Notes: a model not told the origin generated them from the sequence alone. A stretch of 44,343 nt of DNA from an uncultured Collinsella sp. (GCA_900759565.1 CAAEVV010000060.1:1-44343), one strand, 5' to 3'. Shown: positions 7,039 to 15,566, counted from the first letter of the stretch. A program made the numbers and translations.

Positions 7039-7570
7039 GTCTCAATTTTACTTACCGATTGAATGGAAGGCAATTGCCATGCGCCCGTTCCACAGGCCCT
7101 AGAGAGGGGCTGTATCCGGTAGTATGCGGCAAAATCAGAGCATGCCATGCACGAGAGAAGTCGGCAAAGCCTCTACTTGCGATTTCTTTGCTTGAAAAGG
7201 GCGGTGTGCTCGGGGGTTTGGGAATTTGCCGCGGACTTCCGTTTTGCGATTCCGGAAGTGCGGGGAAAACCGAGATCTGGCGACCAGACCCTGGTTTTAC
7301 GCTTCAGCGACCTGCAGTTTTGTTCGCAAAAATCGGGTTGTGGTCGGGGGTTGCTTATTTTTCCCCGCACTTTCGAAATATGGGCATTCTGGCAGCGATC
7401 CAGGTGCCTTATAACGCCATGCAACAGGGCGCAACGCTCAAAATCTACTTTGCAAGAAGCAGGTTCTCCTTGAGCTCGTCTCGTTCGACTAGAGAACTGG
7501 ACGCGCTTTCGTCCGGCATGGCGAACGTCCTTGGCACAATCCCAACGAGCGACACGGTAAAGTCGTCATT
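7039..7570. other. Repeat-rich intergenic region
   Basis: About 530 bp between the MNT gene and the operator of the AlbA_2 gene. It holds a diverged family B-like segment (about 7121-7270, starting GTATGCGGCAAAA and including CAAAGCCTCTACTTGCG, as near 5783-5850) followed by the better conserved copy at 7309-7408. Open frames exist but follow the repeats and show no ribosome binding sites. Confidence 0.5.
7309..7408. repeat. Dispersed repeat, family B, copy 2
   Basis: Aligns with 5844-5944 from GACCTGCAGTTTTGTT to CAGGTGCC. The core AAAAATCGGGTTGTG is identical in both copies. A second, more decayed copy-like segment precedes it, so repeats seem to have accumulated in tandem here. Confidence 0.65.
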
Positions 7571-7615
7571 TCTAACCATTTTGCTAACCATCATGGTTAG
7601 CAAAATGGTTAGAAT
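7571..7615. promoter_or_regulatory. 45-bp perfect palindrome, operator of the AlbA_2 regulator gene
   Basis: Left arm 7571-7592 and right arm 7594-7615 are perfect complements (22 bp each) around a single C. Each arm carries two CTAACCAT boxes (CTAACCATTTTG and CTAACCAT), four in total. It ends 31 bp before the ATG at 7647, ideal for autoregulation. Confidence 0.75.
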
Positions 7616-7646
7616 ATGGGTAGAATAGAATCGGAAGGCGGACAGC

Positions 7647-8972
7647 ATGAAATTCCAGGAAACAGAGACAGTCGAGCTGAAGGCCGTTGCGCAGGACGGC
7701 ATCAAGAAGGAGATCGTCGCCTTTGCGAATTGCGGCGGCGGCACGGTCTACGTTGGCGTCGCCGACGACGGCGCCGTGCCGGGCGTCGAGGACGCGGATG
7801 CGTGCGCCCTGCAGGTCTCCAACATGGTGCGAGACGCCGTGAAGCCGGACGTCACCATGTTCGTCAGCTATAAAACGCTCGACTGCGACGGGAAGGCGGT
7901 TGTGGCCGTCAAGGTCCAGCGCGGCACGAACCGCCCCTACTACCTAGCGAAGAAGGGCCTGCGCCCCGAGGGTGTCTACGTGCGGCAGGGTTACTCCTCC
8001 GTCCCGGCGACCGATGCTGCCATCCGGCAGATGATCAGGGAGACCGACGGCGACAGCTTCGAGGACATGCGCTCCCTCGACCAAGCGCTCACCTTCGAGT
8101 CGACGAAAGGGGAATTCGAGACACGAAAGATCCCCTTCGGCGCGCCGCAGATGCAGACCCTGAAGATAGCCTCATCGGACGGTCTCTACACAAACCTCGG
8201 CCTGCTCCTGTCCGACCAGTGCCCGCATACCGTAAAAGCGGCCGTTTTCGAGGGGACGGACCAGAGTGTGTTCAAGGATCGCCGGGAGTTCTCCGGGTCC
8301 CTCATGCAGCAGCTCGACGAGGTCTACGACTACATCGACTTCCACAATCAGACCCATGCCACTTTCCAAAAGCTGCTGCGCGTCGACACCCGGGACTACC
8401 CGGAGGTCGCCGTGCGCGAGGCCTTGCTGAACTCGCTCGTGCACAGGGACTACTCCTTCCACGCCAGCACGCTGATCAGCGTCTTCGACGACAGGATCGA
8501 GTTCGTGTCAGTCGGCGGCCTTCTGCCCGGCTTGGAGCTGGAGGATTTGATGATGGGCGTCTCTGCCTGCCGGAACCCGCATCTCGCCAACGTCTTCTAC
8601 CGCCTGCAGCTCATCGAGGCATACGGCACGGGGATGAGGAAGATCATGGGGGCCTACGCGGGTGCGGCCTCTCAGCCGCAAATCATGGCCACGAACAACG
8701 CATTTAAAATCATCCTGCCCAACATGAACTTCGCAGCAACGGCAGCGGAAACGCCTGCGGCAAACAGCAAGGAGGCACCCGCTGCTTCCCATTCCCGAGA
8801 GGACGAGATCCTGCAGTTCTTGGCAGAGCACCCCTCAATCACCCGAAGGGAAGCGCAGACGTTGCTCGGGATCGGCCAGTCCACGGCCGGCCGCATATTG
8901 AAAGAGATGGTGGATAAGGGGCAAATCGCAAGGCACGGCGGAGGTCGCACCTTGCGATACGAATTGGCGTAA
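7647..8972 (+). CDS. AlbA_2 / HATPase_c_4 / wHTH transcriptional regulator
   Basis: A 441-residue protein of the group often annotated as RecG-like or Schlafen AlbA_2 putative DNA-binding proteins. In order: an AlbA_2 domain at about 5-125 (VELKAV, then EIVAFANCGGGTVYVGV); a middle region; an HATPase_c_4-type segment at about 245-350 (VREALLNSLVHRDYS, DRIEFVSVGGLLPG, EAYGTGMRKI); an Ala-rich linker near 360-385; and a C-terminal winged helix (SITRREAQTLLGIGQSTAGRILKEM). No helicase motifs are present. It is the only complete gene on the plus strand in this part of the window. The 45-bp palindrome in front, and a related site behind it, suggest that it binds CTAACCAT boxes. A ribosome binding site (GGAAGG) precedes the ATG. 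Confidence 0.8.
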   Translation: MKFQETETVELKAVAQDGIKKEIVAFANCGGGTVYVGVADDGAVPGVEDADACALQVSNMVRDAVKPDVTMFVSYKTLDCDGKAVVAVKVQRGTNRPYYLAKKGLRPEGVYVRQGYSSVPATDAAIRQMIRETDGDSFEDMRSLDQALTFESTKGEFETRKIPFGAPQMQTLKIASSDGLYTNLGLLLSDQCPHTVKAAVFEGTDQSVFKDRREFSGSLMQQLDEVYDYIDFHNQTHATFQKLLRVDTRDYPEVAVREALLNSLVHRDYSFHASTLISVFDDRIEFVSVGGLLPGLELEDLMMGVSACRNPHLANVFYRLQLIEAYGTGMRKIMGAYAGAASQPQIMATNNAFKIILPNMNFAATAAETPAANSKEAPAASHSREDEILQFLAEHPSITRREAQTLLGIGQSTAGRILKEMVDKGQIARHGGGRTLRYELA

Positions 8973-9064
8973 CGATGTGTCTCTGAGGTAATTGCCCACT
9001 ACGCCTTCCGTCCAGGCAGGCATAGCAAAAGAGAGCCGCGACCACTCCCCTCGATTCGATTCAT

Positions 9065-9095
9065 TTCTAACCATTCTAACCACCATGGTTAGAAT
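9065..9095. promoter_or_regulatory. Second CTAACCA box cluster downstream of the AlbA_2 gene
   Basis: Two direct TTCTAACC boxes (starting 9065 and 9074) and one inverted TGGTTAGAAT (9086-9095) are seen. ATTCTAACCA (9073-9082) and TGGTTAGAAT form 10-bp perfect arms with a 3-nt spacer. This is the same half-site as in the upstream palindrome. Confidence 0.6.
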
Positions 9096-9131
9096 GTGCC
9101 GATTTCCCAGAAGGGCTTGTCTCAGCACTGC

Positions 9132-9248
9132 GAAGTTGTGGAGCGTGACGCGGCTGGGGTAGCTGAGCTCTGCTATGGTGTCAGCCGTGCTGACACCCAA
9201 CCCGGCGAACGTTTCGATGGTCTTCGCCCTTTGCCCTGCGCTGTACAT
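9132..9248 (-). pseudogene. Decayed IS3-family transposase N-terminus
   Basis: About 39 codons from a Met read MYSAGQRAKTIETFAGLGVS, then TADTIAELSYPSRVTLHNF. This is the helix-turn-helix start of IS3-type OrfA proteins (Y-S-x-E-x-R, then the I-x-ELGYPSR-x-TL-x-W pattern, with F in place of W). Similarity ends after the HTH, and nothing of the integrase domain follows. An inverted repeat GGTGTCAGC-CGT-GCTGACACC (9178-9198) lies inside the coding remnant. Confidence 0.55.
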
Positions 9249-9408
9249 CCGAATGATCCTACCGGTTCTCTTTTGGCCCAGGATTTCCACCGCAGTCCCA
9301 GGGGGCTAGAAGGATAAATCAGGCAGGGCCATTGCAGCGCTACGTGTTGAGAACTTGGCCAGCAACGAGAAGTTTGTGAAACGTTTTGTGAAGCGTGGCA
9401 GGACGAAG

Positions 9409-11646
9409 CTACCTCTCGGCAAAGGTACCCCAACCGCCGGCAGGAACGTCGACACAGCTTTCGAGGTAACTCTTCATGATGTCTTCCAATGTGGGCACGC
9501 GTCCTTCGGCCAATATGCCCAAGGCATCCAGCACATCGAATACGGCGGCTGCGTCATCGACCCCGAGGAGGTCTTCGTTGCACAGGTCCAACCTCGCACC
9601 AAGCACAGTATACCCGTGCTGCACAGCGACCCTCGCAAGGGCATCGTCATCGGCAACCAGCGGGTGCCTTTGGATCTCGACAACCAGCCCATACTCTTCG
9701 CCGGGCTTTCTGGAATCAAGATCGAACGCGAGCCCGATCTCTTGGACGACGAGCCACGTTTCGGCATATAGCTTCCCTGCCTCGTCCAAGAATAGCCTCG
9801 TCATGGCGGGCACGACATCCCCATACCCAAGAAACTTCCCGCAAAGAAGCGTTTTCGACAGGGAAGAAACCTTCGGATAGCGAGACAGCCACGCCCTGCC
9901 CTCTCGAGTTTTAAGCAAGGGGCAAACCTCTTCGGGATTTCCAAGCATTTCCGTAAGCATGTAGAACCTGGCACAGAAGGCGGCGGCGGTAATGTTAATC
10001 CGAATGCCGGGCGCGTAATGGCTCATCGGAGTCTCGAAGCCGGCGGCCCTTTCATACGCACCTCTGCACTCGGCACGCATACCAAGCAAGGCGTAGCACA
10101 GGCTCATCTCGAGATAGGGATATCCGAGGGACGGTTGCTTGTTGAGCGTAGCGAGGCGCTCTTCGGCAATCGAGAGCTGCATTTTTGCCACCTCGGGTTT
10201 GTCGTACAGTGTCAGCCGGGCAAGCTGCCATCGACACTCGAGCGCCGCCATAACCTGCAAGCTTCCCTCAAGGAGGCCTATAGCCTCATCAGTGTACGAC
10301 ACGGCGCGCTCAACGTTCTCTCCCACCATTAAGGCTAGGGCAGCGCGTTCTCGCAGCACTTGGGAGCGCCGCAGAATCGCCTCGGGAGGAAGGCCATCCT
10401 CCATCACATCCAAATCATGCTCCGCGTCCCCATCCTTGAAATACCGCATTACGCTCTCAGCCAAAGTATTTAGGGAGCGGTCATCCACCGCCAAGCCCGA
10501 AAGCATCGCCCTCAGGTTCATATGGGCATAGTAACGTGCATCGGGGTCGCTCACGCACAAAAACCGATCGCATCCTTCGAAGAAATTGAGCACGGGGGCG
10601 GGGTCGAGCCCGTCGGCCCACGCGATTCTTCCCAAGCTCGCCATAGCGACGACGCGCTGTTGCTCGGAAAGGGAGGCATTGCTGAGGGTGCTTTCGACCT
10701 CGGCCAAATACAACTTGTTCCTGTCCTCGATGCTTGCCCCTATCTGCCTCATGAAAAGAAGCCGCAGATTGAAGAGCTGCCCAAAATCGTTGGGGCCAAT
10801 CGGCGCAAGCGCCTTTTCGCATTCCTCAATCAACCCCCACCCTTCTTCAATGCCGCCATCAGGCAAGCCGATTTTCGTTTTATTCAATGTTGCATTCTCA
10901 AACAGTAGCAAGAGGAACGACTTATTCCGAACGCCCAGACGCTTGGCTTCACGATACGTCTTCTTGAACTCGTCGTCGGCGACTTTGAACTGACCGTTCA
11001 CGATATAGCCAACCGCGCGGTTGTGCCAAAGCTGGACTTTGATGAAAGGGTCTGTCTTGTCGGATATCTCGGCCAAGGCGCTTTCGAGTTCCGCTTGCGA
11101 CCCAGCACGATCGCAAGCGGAGTCCGCGATAATATGGAGGGCGAAATGCCTGAAAGCCGGTTCTAAGTTTTCGTCCTCAAGCATCCTTTTTGCAACGCCG
11201 TTGTTTCCCAAGTAGATGTTGCAGAAAATCCTGTCCTTGTCGAGGCAGGCGAGCTGCCTTCTGGACAGTCGATCACGGTCAACCGAGTTCATCAGCCTGA
11301 AGGCAGCTACGTAGTCGCAATCGGGAAGAGAGGGATCAGCCTTGCCCACTATGTCATCTAGCCGCTGCGCACACCAAAAATAGTTGGCGGGAAGAGCGAG
11401 CAGACACACCGCGAGAAAGACCGATGCCACACCCGTCAACCATAAAAGGCTAAGCCTAACCGATGCAAACAATGCGACGAACGCCAGTGCCACAACAAAG
11501 ATATCAGCCTTGTAAAACCGCGCCAAAGCCTGCTTACACAACCACAGCAACGCCGGCGCGACGACAATCGAAACCGCCAGGATAGAAAGGGCCGGGTCAG
11601 GCCCCGTGATGATATCAATCGCAGCAAGGATATCTTGGAACCCCAT
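9409..11646 (-). CDS. Large membrane-anchored helical-repeat protein of unknown function
   Basis: A 745-residue protein I do not recognise. The first 110 residues hold about three hydrophobic segments (about 20-36, 48-66 and 70-88). The rest is a soluble, mainly helical region with a rhythm of A/L-rich helix pairs resembling TPR or TPR-like repeats (for example around AVGYIVNGQFKVADDEFKKT, YTDEAIGLLEGSLQVMAALE and CYALLGMRAECRGAYERAAG). No catalytic motif is visible. Start ATG 11646 has GGAGG upstream. It is monocistronic with no informative neighbour; a scaffold or sensor at the membrane is possible, but that is only a guess. Confidence 0.7.
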   Translation of the reverse strand: MGFQDILAAIDIITGPDPALSILAVSIVVAPALLWLCKQALARFYKADIFVVALAFVALFASVRLSLLWLTGVASVFLAVCLLALPANYFWCAQRLDDIVGKADPSLPDCDYVAAFRLMNSVDRDRLSRRQLACLDKDRIFCNIYLGNNGVAKRMLEDENLEPAFRHFALHIIADSACDRAGSQAELESALAEISDKTDPFIKVQLWHNRAVGYIVNGQFKVADDEFKKTYREAKRLGVRNKSFLLLLFENATLNKTKIGLPDGGIEEGWGLIEECEKALAPIGPNDFGQLFNLRLLFMRQIGASIEDRNKLYLAEVESTLSNASLSEQQRVVAMASLGRIAWADGLDPAPVLNFFEGCDRFLCVSDPDARYYAHMNLRAMLSGLAVDDRSLNTLAESVMRYFKDGDAEHDLDVMEDGLPPEAILRRSQVLRERAALALMVGENVERAVSYTDEAIGLLEGSLQVMAALECRWQLARLTLYDKPEVAKMQLSIAEERLATLNKQPSLGYPYLEMSLCYALLGMRAECRGAYERAAGFETPMSHYAPGIRINITAAAFCARFYMLTEMLGNPEEVCPLLKTREGRAWLSRYPKVSSLSKTLLCGKFLGYGDVVPAMTRLFLDEAGKLYAETWLVVQEIGLAFDLDSRKPGEEYGLVVEIQRHPLVADDDALARVAVQHGYTVLGARLDLCNEDLLGVDDAAAVFDVLDALGILAEGRVPTLEDIMKSYLESCVDVPAGGWGTFAER

Positions 11647-11877
11647 AATCCTCCGCTAGACTCGAGTCCAATACTCGTTTGCTATTGTAGCTTGCATTCT
11701 ATAGTGATCTTCCTTCATGTAGTTTCAAATAGAACACATGTTTTGGAAATTGTTTTTGCAATGACTGGGATATCCGCAACCCGCCGCCAGCATAAAACGC
11801 GCATTGTGAAAATTACCTGATCAGCCAGTTTGCAAATACTACCAGCGGACTGCATATGCCAGCTCGATTGCGAGCTA
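11647..11877. other. Intergenic region upstream of the membrane protein gene
   Basis: An AT-richer stretch of about 230 bp that probably contains the minus-strand promoter of the 9409-11646 gene. No promoter could be pinned down with confidence and no gene is seen. Confidence 0.35.
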
Positions 11878-11994
11878 CGAGGGCTTCGCGGCGTGCGCAT
11901 GTTCACCGGCGACAAGGCCGTCGGCATGGTCGGCTCGCTCGCCGAGATGTTCCCTGGGGCCAAGTGCCGGCGCTGTGCAGCGCACTTCATCCGC
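11878..11994 (+). pseudogene. IS256-family (mutator) transposase fragment
   Basis: 39 codons read RGLRGVRMFTGDKAVGMV, then GSLAEMFPGAKCRRCAAHFIR. This matches the IS256 family catalytic-core block G-L-x-G-V, D-x2-x-G-M, F-P-x-A-x2-Q/R-R-C-x2-H-F-x-R. The sequences before and after show no further similarity, so only a short relic remains. Confidence 0.7.
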
Positions 11995-12145
11995 ATACAG
12001 TGGTCTACTGCCCCTGCGCCCTGTACATAGCCTCGGTTGTCTCGTGGGCGCCGGCCGCCGTCAGGGTGGCGCCGTGCTCATGGCACGCCGTCCAGACGGG
12101 CTCGCCCCCGAAAAGCCGTACGAAGGCGAAAAGTAAGGCGAGAAA

Positions 12146-12256
12146 ATGGCCTTCCTGTTGCACCTGATTGGAATGGGTATGGGGCTGTGCACGCTCGTCG
12201 CCTACGCCTGCATCAAGGTAGGGGCTGAAAGCGAAGCGGTTGACGACGCGAGCTGA
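12146..12256 (+). CDS. Possible 36-residue single-pass membrane protein
   Basis: ATG 12146 opens a 36-codon frame, MAFLLHLIGMGMGLCTLVAY..., ending in an acidic tail (SEAVDDAS) at a TGA. AAGGCGAG lies upstream as a possible ribosome binding site. The first 25 residues would make one membrane helix. Just upstream a different frame ends PEKPYEGEK-stop (TAA 12134-12136), which could be the end of a former neighbouring gene. No family is recognised. It lies among relics, so it may itself be a leftover. Confidence 0.35.
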   Translation: MAFLLHLIGMGMGLCTLVAYACIKVGAESEAVDDAS

Positions 12257-12293
12257 TTAGTGATCGTCAAACTGTTCGGAACCGAACGAAAAT

Positions 12294-12323
12294 AGAGAGG
12301 CCCTTTGCAAAAAGGACCTCTCT
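12294..12323 (-). terminator. Probable terminator at the end of the polysaccharide operon
   Basis: AGAGAGG-C-CCTTT (12294-12306) pairs with AAAGG-A-CCTCTCT, with a short loop and one mismatch. On the minus strand the hairpin is followed by ATTTTCG. It lies downstream of all minus-strand genes of the polysaccharide region. Confidence 0.6.
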
Positions 12324-12358
12324 GCTGATGGCATTCTAGAGAACAGCCCTGGATTGCC

Positions 12359-12728
12359 CTAAGGCAACAGTAGTGAAATCTTTTCCTTGACCTTACTTGC
12401 CATGGCGTAAGACTTAGCGGCTTTGGATGTTCCGCCAAGGGCCAGATAAACATCCATCACCATGTCCGCAACAGTTTGAATAATTTCATCTGAAAGCTTG
12501 TCAAGGTCGAGATTCTCTATGTCACCAAATGTCAGGCTATCTTTATTGGACAACATGGAAGCAACGCCCATTATCACGTAAAATCTTATGTCGCTTATTT
12601 GGGAACCCTCTAAGTCTCTCTTAATTTGTGGAAACTTCAGGCAAACCTGTTTTCCGAGACTAGCGGCTCTGTAGTAAGCCTCAAGGTTGCCATCCTGCCC
12701 AAATATTTTCTTATATTGAACTTCGTCA
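12359..12728 (-). pseudogene. 3' fragment of an unidentified gene
   Basis: An open minus-strand frame of about 123 codons ends with TAA-type stop sequence at 12359 and has no proper start. It enters directly from the wecB relic at about 12729 and then reads DEVQYKKIFGQDGNLEAYYR..., FYVIMGVASML, and VADMVMDVYLALGGTSKAAK. A GTG at 12577 could start a 72-residue product. The abrupt beginning at the recombination junction marks it as the C-terminal end of a longer protein. I do not recognise the family with confidence; a resemblance to the end of AIPR-type phage-resistance proteins is only an impression. Confidence 0.45.
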
Positions 12729-12804
12729 GACCTCGGGGCGGGTGCCCACGATGATGAGCAGCTTCAGGCGCCCATCATTTTTTGCACTGATAATTCTTTT
12801 CCAT
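12729..12804 (-). pseudogene. 5' relic of a UDP-GlcNAc 2-epimerase (capG/wecB) gene
   Basis: ATG 12804 follows AAAGGAG. After a run of six A (one more than the frame needs) the sequence reads DGRLKLLIIVGTRPEV, the N-terminal signature of the epimerase, and then stops matching. It is nearly the same as the start of the intact capG (DGRLKLLVIVGTRPEV); 26 bases (12729-12754) are identical to 18969-18994. Both a frameshift in the A-run and the truncation disable it. Confidence 0.85.
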
Positions 12805-12817
12805 TATCTCCTTTCAG

Positions 12818-13060
12818 CTAATCGCGTTTAAATAAGTCCCTTGTATAAACCTTTTCTGAAACATGTGCAAGCTCGTCGCTCCAGCGATTGGCCACGATAG
12901 CGTCGCAGCCGGCCTTGAAGGCCTCCAGGTCGTGCGTGACCTCGGACCCGAAGAACTCCGGCGCGTCCAGCGTGGGCTCGTAGACCACCACGGGCATGTC
13001 CTTTGCCTTCACGCGCTTCATGACGCCCTGGATGGAGCTCGCGCGGAAGTTGTCGGAGTT
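12818..13060 (-). pseudogene. 3' fragment of UDP-glucose 6-dehydrogenase (ugd)
   Basis: 80 codons read NSDNFRASSIQGVMKRVKAK, then PVVVYEPTLDAPEFFGSEVT and IVANRWSDELAHVSEKVYTRD to a TAG at 12818. This is the C-terminal NAD-binding part of Ugd-family proteins (S-D-N-F-R-x-SSI, D-A-x-x-F-GS, I-x-ANR). The catalytic N-terminal 300 residues are missing. It begins 22 bp after the wzx stop codon, at what appears to be a recombination junction. Confidence 0.85.
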
Positions 13061-13082
13061 ACAGAATAAAACTATCGAGATC

Positions 13083-14537
13083 CTACCGCTTATCACGAAC
13101 AACGCGCAGCAGTGGGGCGAGCCTAATTGCCTGCATCACAAGGATACTCAGGAAGAGTATGGCAGAAAAAACCTGCCAATTCGGAATTTGAAGTAAAGCG
13201 AGAAGTGATTGAAGGGCAATGAGAATTAGGCAAGGTACGAAAAGGACCCAGCCGACATCAACTCGTAAAAACTTTCGAGAATCAAGGACGCGCATAATAA
13301 GTACGAGGGCGTTTCCGCAGCAAGATGCAATGCAAGCTCCAACAACTCCGAAAGGCATAATAAGGAGAGGTGTAAGAATAACGCATGCTACAGCACCATA
13401 TACAGTAGTCTTCATAATGTAACAAGTATGCATTGTGGTTGTATAAACGGTGCCAAAGAAGGCGTTGAAAACATTCAGAAGATTTGAGAGCAAAAGCACG
13501 GTCATAAGAGGCCAGGCATCATAGAACTCACCTTGAAGAAAAACTGAAGCCACTATAGGAGCAAGTAGAGAAAGGGCAGAACAAAGCAGCAACATCAGAG
13601 CCTGAAGGAGCTTAAAAACCTGTGAGAAGAAGCGATCAAGTCCTTCCTCTTTCGCCTCCTGGAAAGCAGAGAGCTGCCAAGCTTGCTGAAAAACAGTGTA
13701 TGCAGTATTGACAAGTCCGGGCACCTTACCAGCAGCAGCGAACAATCCGGAGGCGCCAATACTTATCATGCCGGTTATAAAAAAACGATTAATGCTGGTT
13801 CCAACCCACCAGAAAAGAGCATTGGGGATTAGCGGCAAGGAATACTGGAGCATGGGCTTCAAATCGCGCTTAAGCCGAACGGTAATATCGCTACAGCCAA
13901 GCTGAGAATGCATTCCCGCCATCACAAGAGAACCAATGCTTCCGAAAGTCAAATATATGAGGGTTGCAAGAATCGGACCGATAGTAACCGAAATGAAGTA
14001 GCCCTCAATTGCGAGGCCGCATAGTCCGATGAGAACGCCGGCACAGGCACACGTGGTGAGAGAAGACACAACGGCACAGATGGGTATGAGCTTTACCTCA
14101 CCCCTGCCTCGTGCAACTTCGCTACAAAGCTGAAGAAGCGCGCTCGCTGCATAAGCAAAAACAAACTCAATCTTATATCTCCCCAGGCCGCCGAATACAT
14201 CTAGGTCCAAAAGAGGCGTCAGCAGAATGACGAAAAGGATTGAAAGGCAAGTGATAGCGAATGCGATGAAGGCGTATTCCTCTTCCCTACCTCGATCCCC
14301 GACAATGAACCTGACAGCAGCATCGGCAATGGCGAGAGTCGCCAAAGGTGTCACGAGGTTAATCGCGGTCAGCGACATATCCGTGAGACCGTACTCCTCA
14401 GTAGTCATAAAGTAGGTATAGAGGGGCACGAGAAGGAAGACAACGAACTTTGTTGCAAATGCATTGATTGCAAACAGCCCCGCGTTCAGGGCTAGATTCT
14501 TATACTTTTTCTTTTCTTCCACGCTATAGTTCGCCAA
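13083..14537 (-). CDS. Wzx-type polysaccharide flippase
   Basis: A 484-residue integral membrane protein with about 12-14 hydrophobic segments, of the MATE/MVF-like oligosaccharide flippase group. The N-terminus (LALNAGLFAINAFATKFVVF, then PLYTYFMTTEEYGLTD) is typical: an amphipathic start, the first helix, then the EYG motif. It would move undecaprenyl-linked repeat units across the membrane. Its codon use and lower GC, shared with the next two genes, differ from the GC-rich capEFG block and suggest separate transfer. The start is a TTG at 14537 with a poor ribosome binding site; a later start is possible. Confidence 0.88.
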   Translation of the reverse strand: MANYSVEEKKKYKNLALNAGLFAINAFATKFVVFLLVPLYTYFMTTEEYGLTDMSLTAINLVTPLATLAIADAAVRFIVGDRGREEEYAFIAFAITCLSILFVILLTPLLDLDVFGGLGRYKIEFVFAYAASALLQLCSEVARGRGEVKLIPICAVVSSLTTCACAGVLIGLCGLAIEGYFISVTIGPILATLIYLTFGSIGSLVMAGMHSQLGCSDITVRLKRDLKPMLQYSLPLIPNALFWWVGTSINRFFITGMISIGASGLFAAAGKVPGLVNTAYTVFQQAWQLSAFQEAKEEGLDRFFSQVFKLLQALMLLLCSALSLLAPIVASVFLQGEFYDAWPLMTVLLLSNLLNVFNAFFGTVYTTTMHTCYIMKTTVYGAVACVILTPLLIMPFGVVGACIASCCGNALVLIMRVLDSRKFLRVDVGWVLFVPCLILIALQSLLALLQIPNWQVFSAILFLSILVMQAIRLAPLLRVVRDKR

Positions 14538-14585
14538 TCAAGACGTAGGTTACGGTTATCCAGCAAAGAGACTCTTAATAAAAGG

Positions 14586-15566
14586 CTATTTAAACTGACC
14601 GAGAAAACGATTAATCGAATCCTCATCAATCCGAATATCCGTTGTGAATGGTTTAGCAACGATATTGGTAAGGCTTGACATATCATCTCTCTCGTGGACA
14701 GGAAGACCATAGTTTGTACCCATTTCACGAGCTCGGTTGTCTATCGCAATGATCATGGTCCTTCTACCATGCTGCAGCGCGCGAATTCCACCATGAAGTC
14801 GAGTTCCGACATAATCGACGTCGGTATGGCACTTCAAGAAAGCATCATATGCGGCCAAGGTCGGAGCCAAGAGTCCACACTTATCCTTAAATCCAAGATC
14901 ATTGATATAGGCTTCGTCACCATTACCCTGTGGCCAGATATACACATGATCGTATATCTTTAAAAGTTGCGAAATCATAGAGGCATCCTTTTCGGGATCC
15001 TTGCGATAATCGGTGATAGTCACAACAACATCAGATGCTTGATCCTCAGGAATCGTCCTGCAATAGTCTGGCGTGAGGCCCCACATGGTGGCGCATCCCG
15101 TATTAATAACGTTAGTGATTCCGAAACTAGCCAACTTTTCTTTCGTGTATTCGTCTCGGACAGAATGCAGTCGTTCATTGGATAGAAGGTGTCGATAAAG
15201 CGACTTCGAGTATAGATCGACATTCTTTTGGTAGGTTTGCCAGCCACAGCCAACTAAAACGCACTTTGAGATTTGAAGAGTATCGAGCAATGAGACATCC
15301 CACTGTCTAAATCCAAACAGCATCCCGGCTTTTAGTAGATTAGAGCCAAGAACAAAAGTCTCCCTACTTTCGCGAAGATGACGCCTGTAGCGGAAAGAGG
15401 TAGCTTGATGAGAAGACAAATTAACCGAGAAGCAATCTTCGAACAAAGGCTCTAAATACCTTCGAGCACTCTCGGAGATAATCTGATCGCCAGCATTAAG
15501 CGTACCGAGACCGGGATCATAATAAACTACCTGATAAGGATGGCTGGTGCCTAGCAAAGAAGACAT
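14586..15566 (-). CDS. Polysaccharide pyruvyl transferase family protein
   Basis: A 326-residue protein of the PS_pyruv_trans family, which adds ketal-linked pyruvate from phosphoenolpyruvate to sugars of surface polymers. Visible family marks are LNAGDQIISESA near the N-terminus, VLVGCGWQTY, the block SVRDEYTKEKLASFGI with GCATMW, and the C-terminal VDYVGTRLHGGIRALQHGR. Soluble or peripheral; no membrane segment. Start ATG 15566 follows GAAAGG. It lies between wzy and wzx, so its product likely carries the negative charge of the polymer. Confidence 0.85.
   Translation of the reverse strand: MSSLLGTSHPYQVVYYDPGLGTLNAGDQIISESARRYLEPLFEDCFSVNLSSHQATSFRYRRHLRESRETFVLGSNLLKAGMLFGFRQWDVSLLDTLQISKCVLVGCGWQTYQKNVDLYSKSLYRHLLSNERLHSVRDEYTKEKLASFGITNVINTGCATMWGLTPDYCRTIPEDQASDVVVTITDYRKDPEKDASMISQLLKIYDHVYIWPQGNGDEAYINDLGFKDKCGLLAPTLAAYDAFLKCHTDVDYVGTRLHGGIRALQHGRRTMIIAIDNRAREMGTNYGLPVHERDDMSSLTNIVAKPFTTDIRIDEDSINRFLGQFK

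Larger units (their letters stand above)
8973..9408. other. Intergenic region between the regulator and the membrane protein
   Basis: About 436 bp with convergent genes on both sides. It holds the second CTAACCA cluster (9065-9095) and a decayed IS3-type transposase N-terminus (9132-9248). No clear terminator hairpin with a T-run was found. Confidence 0.5.

Noticed and set aside
7059..7744. Several frames between the MNT gene and the AlbA_2 gene
   Set aside because: They follow repeat sequence or overlap the operator and the start of the AlbA_2 gene; no ribosome binding sites.
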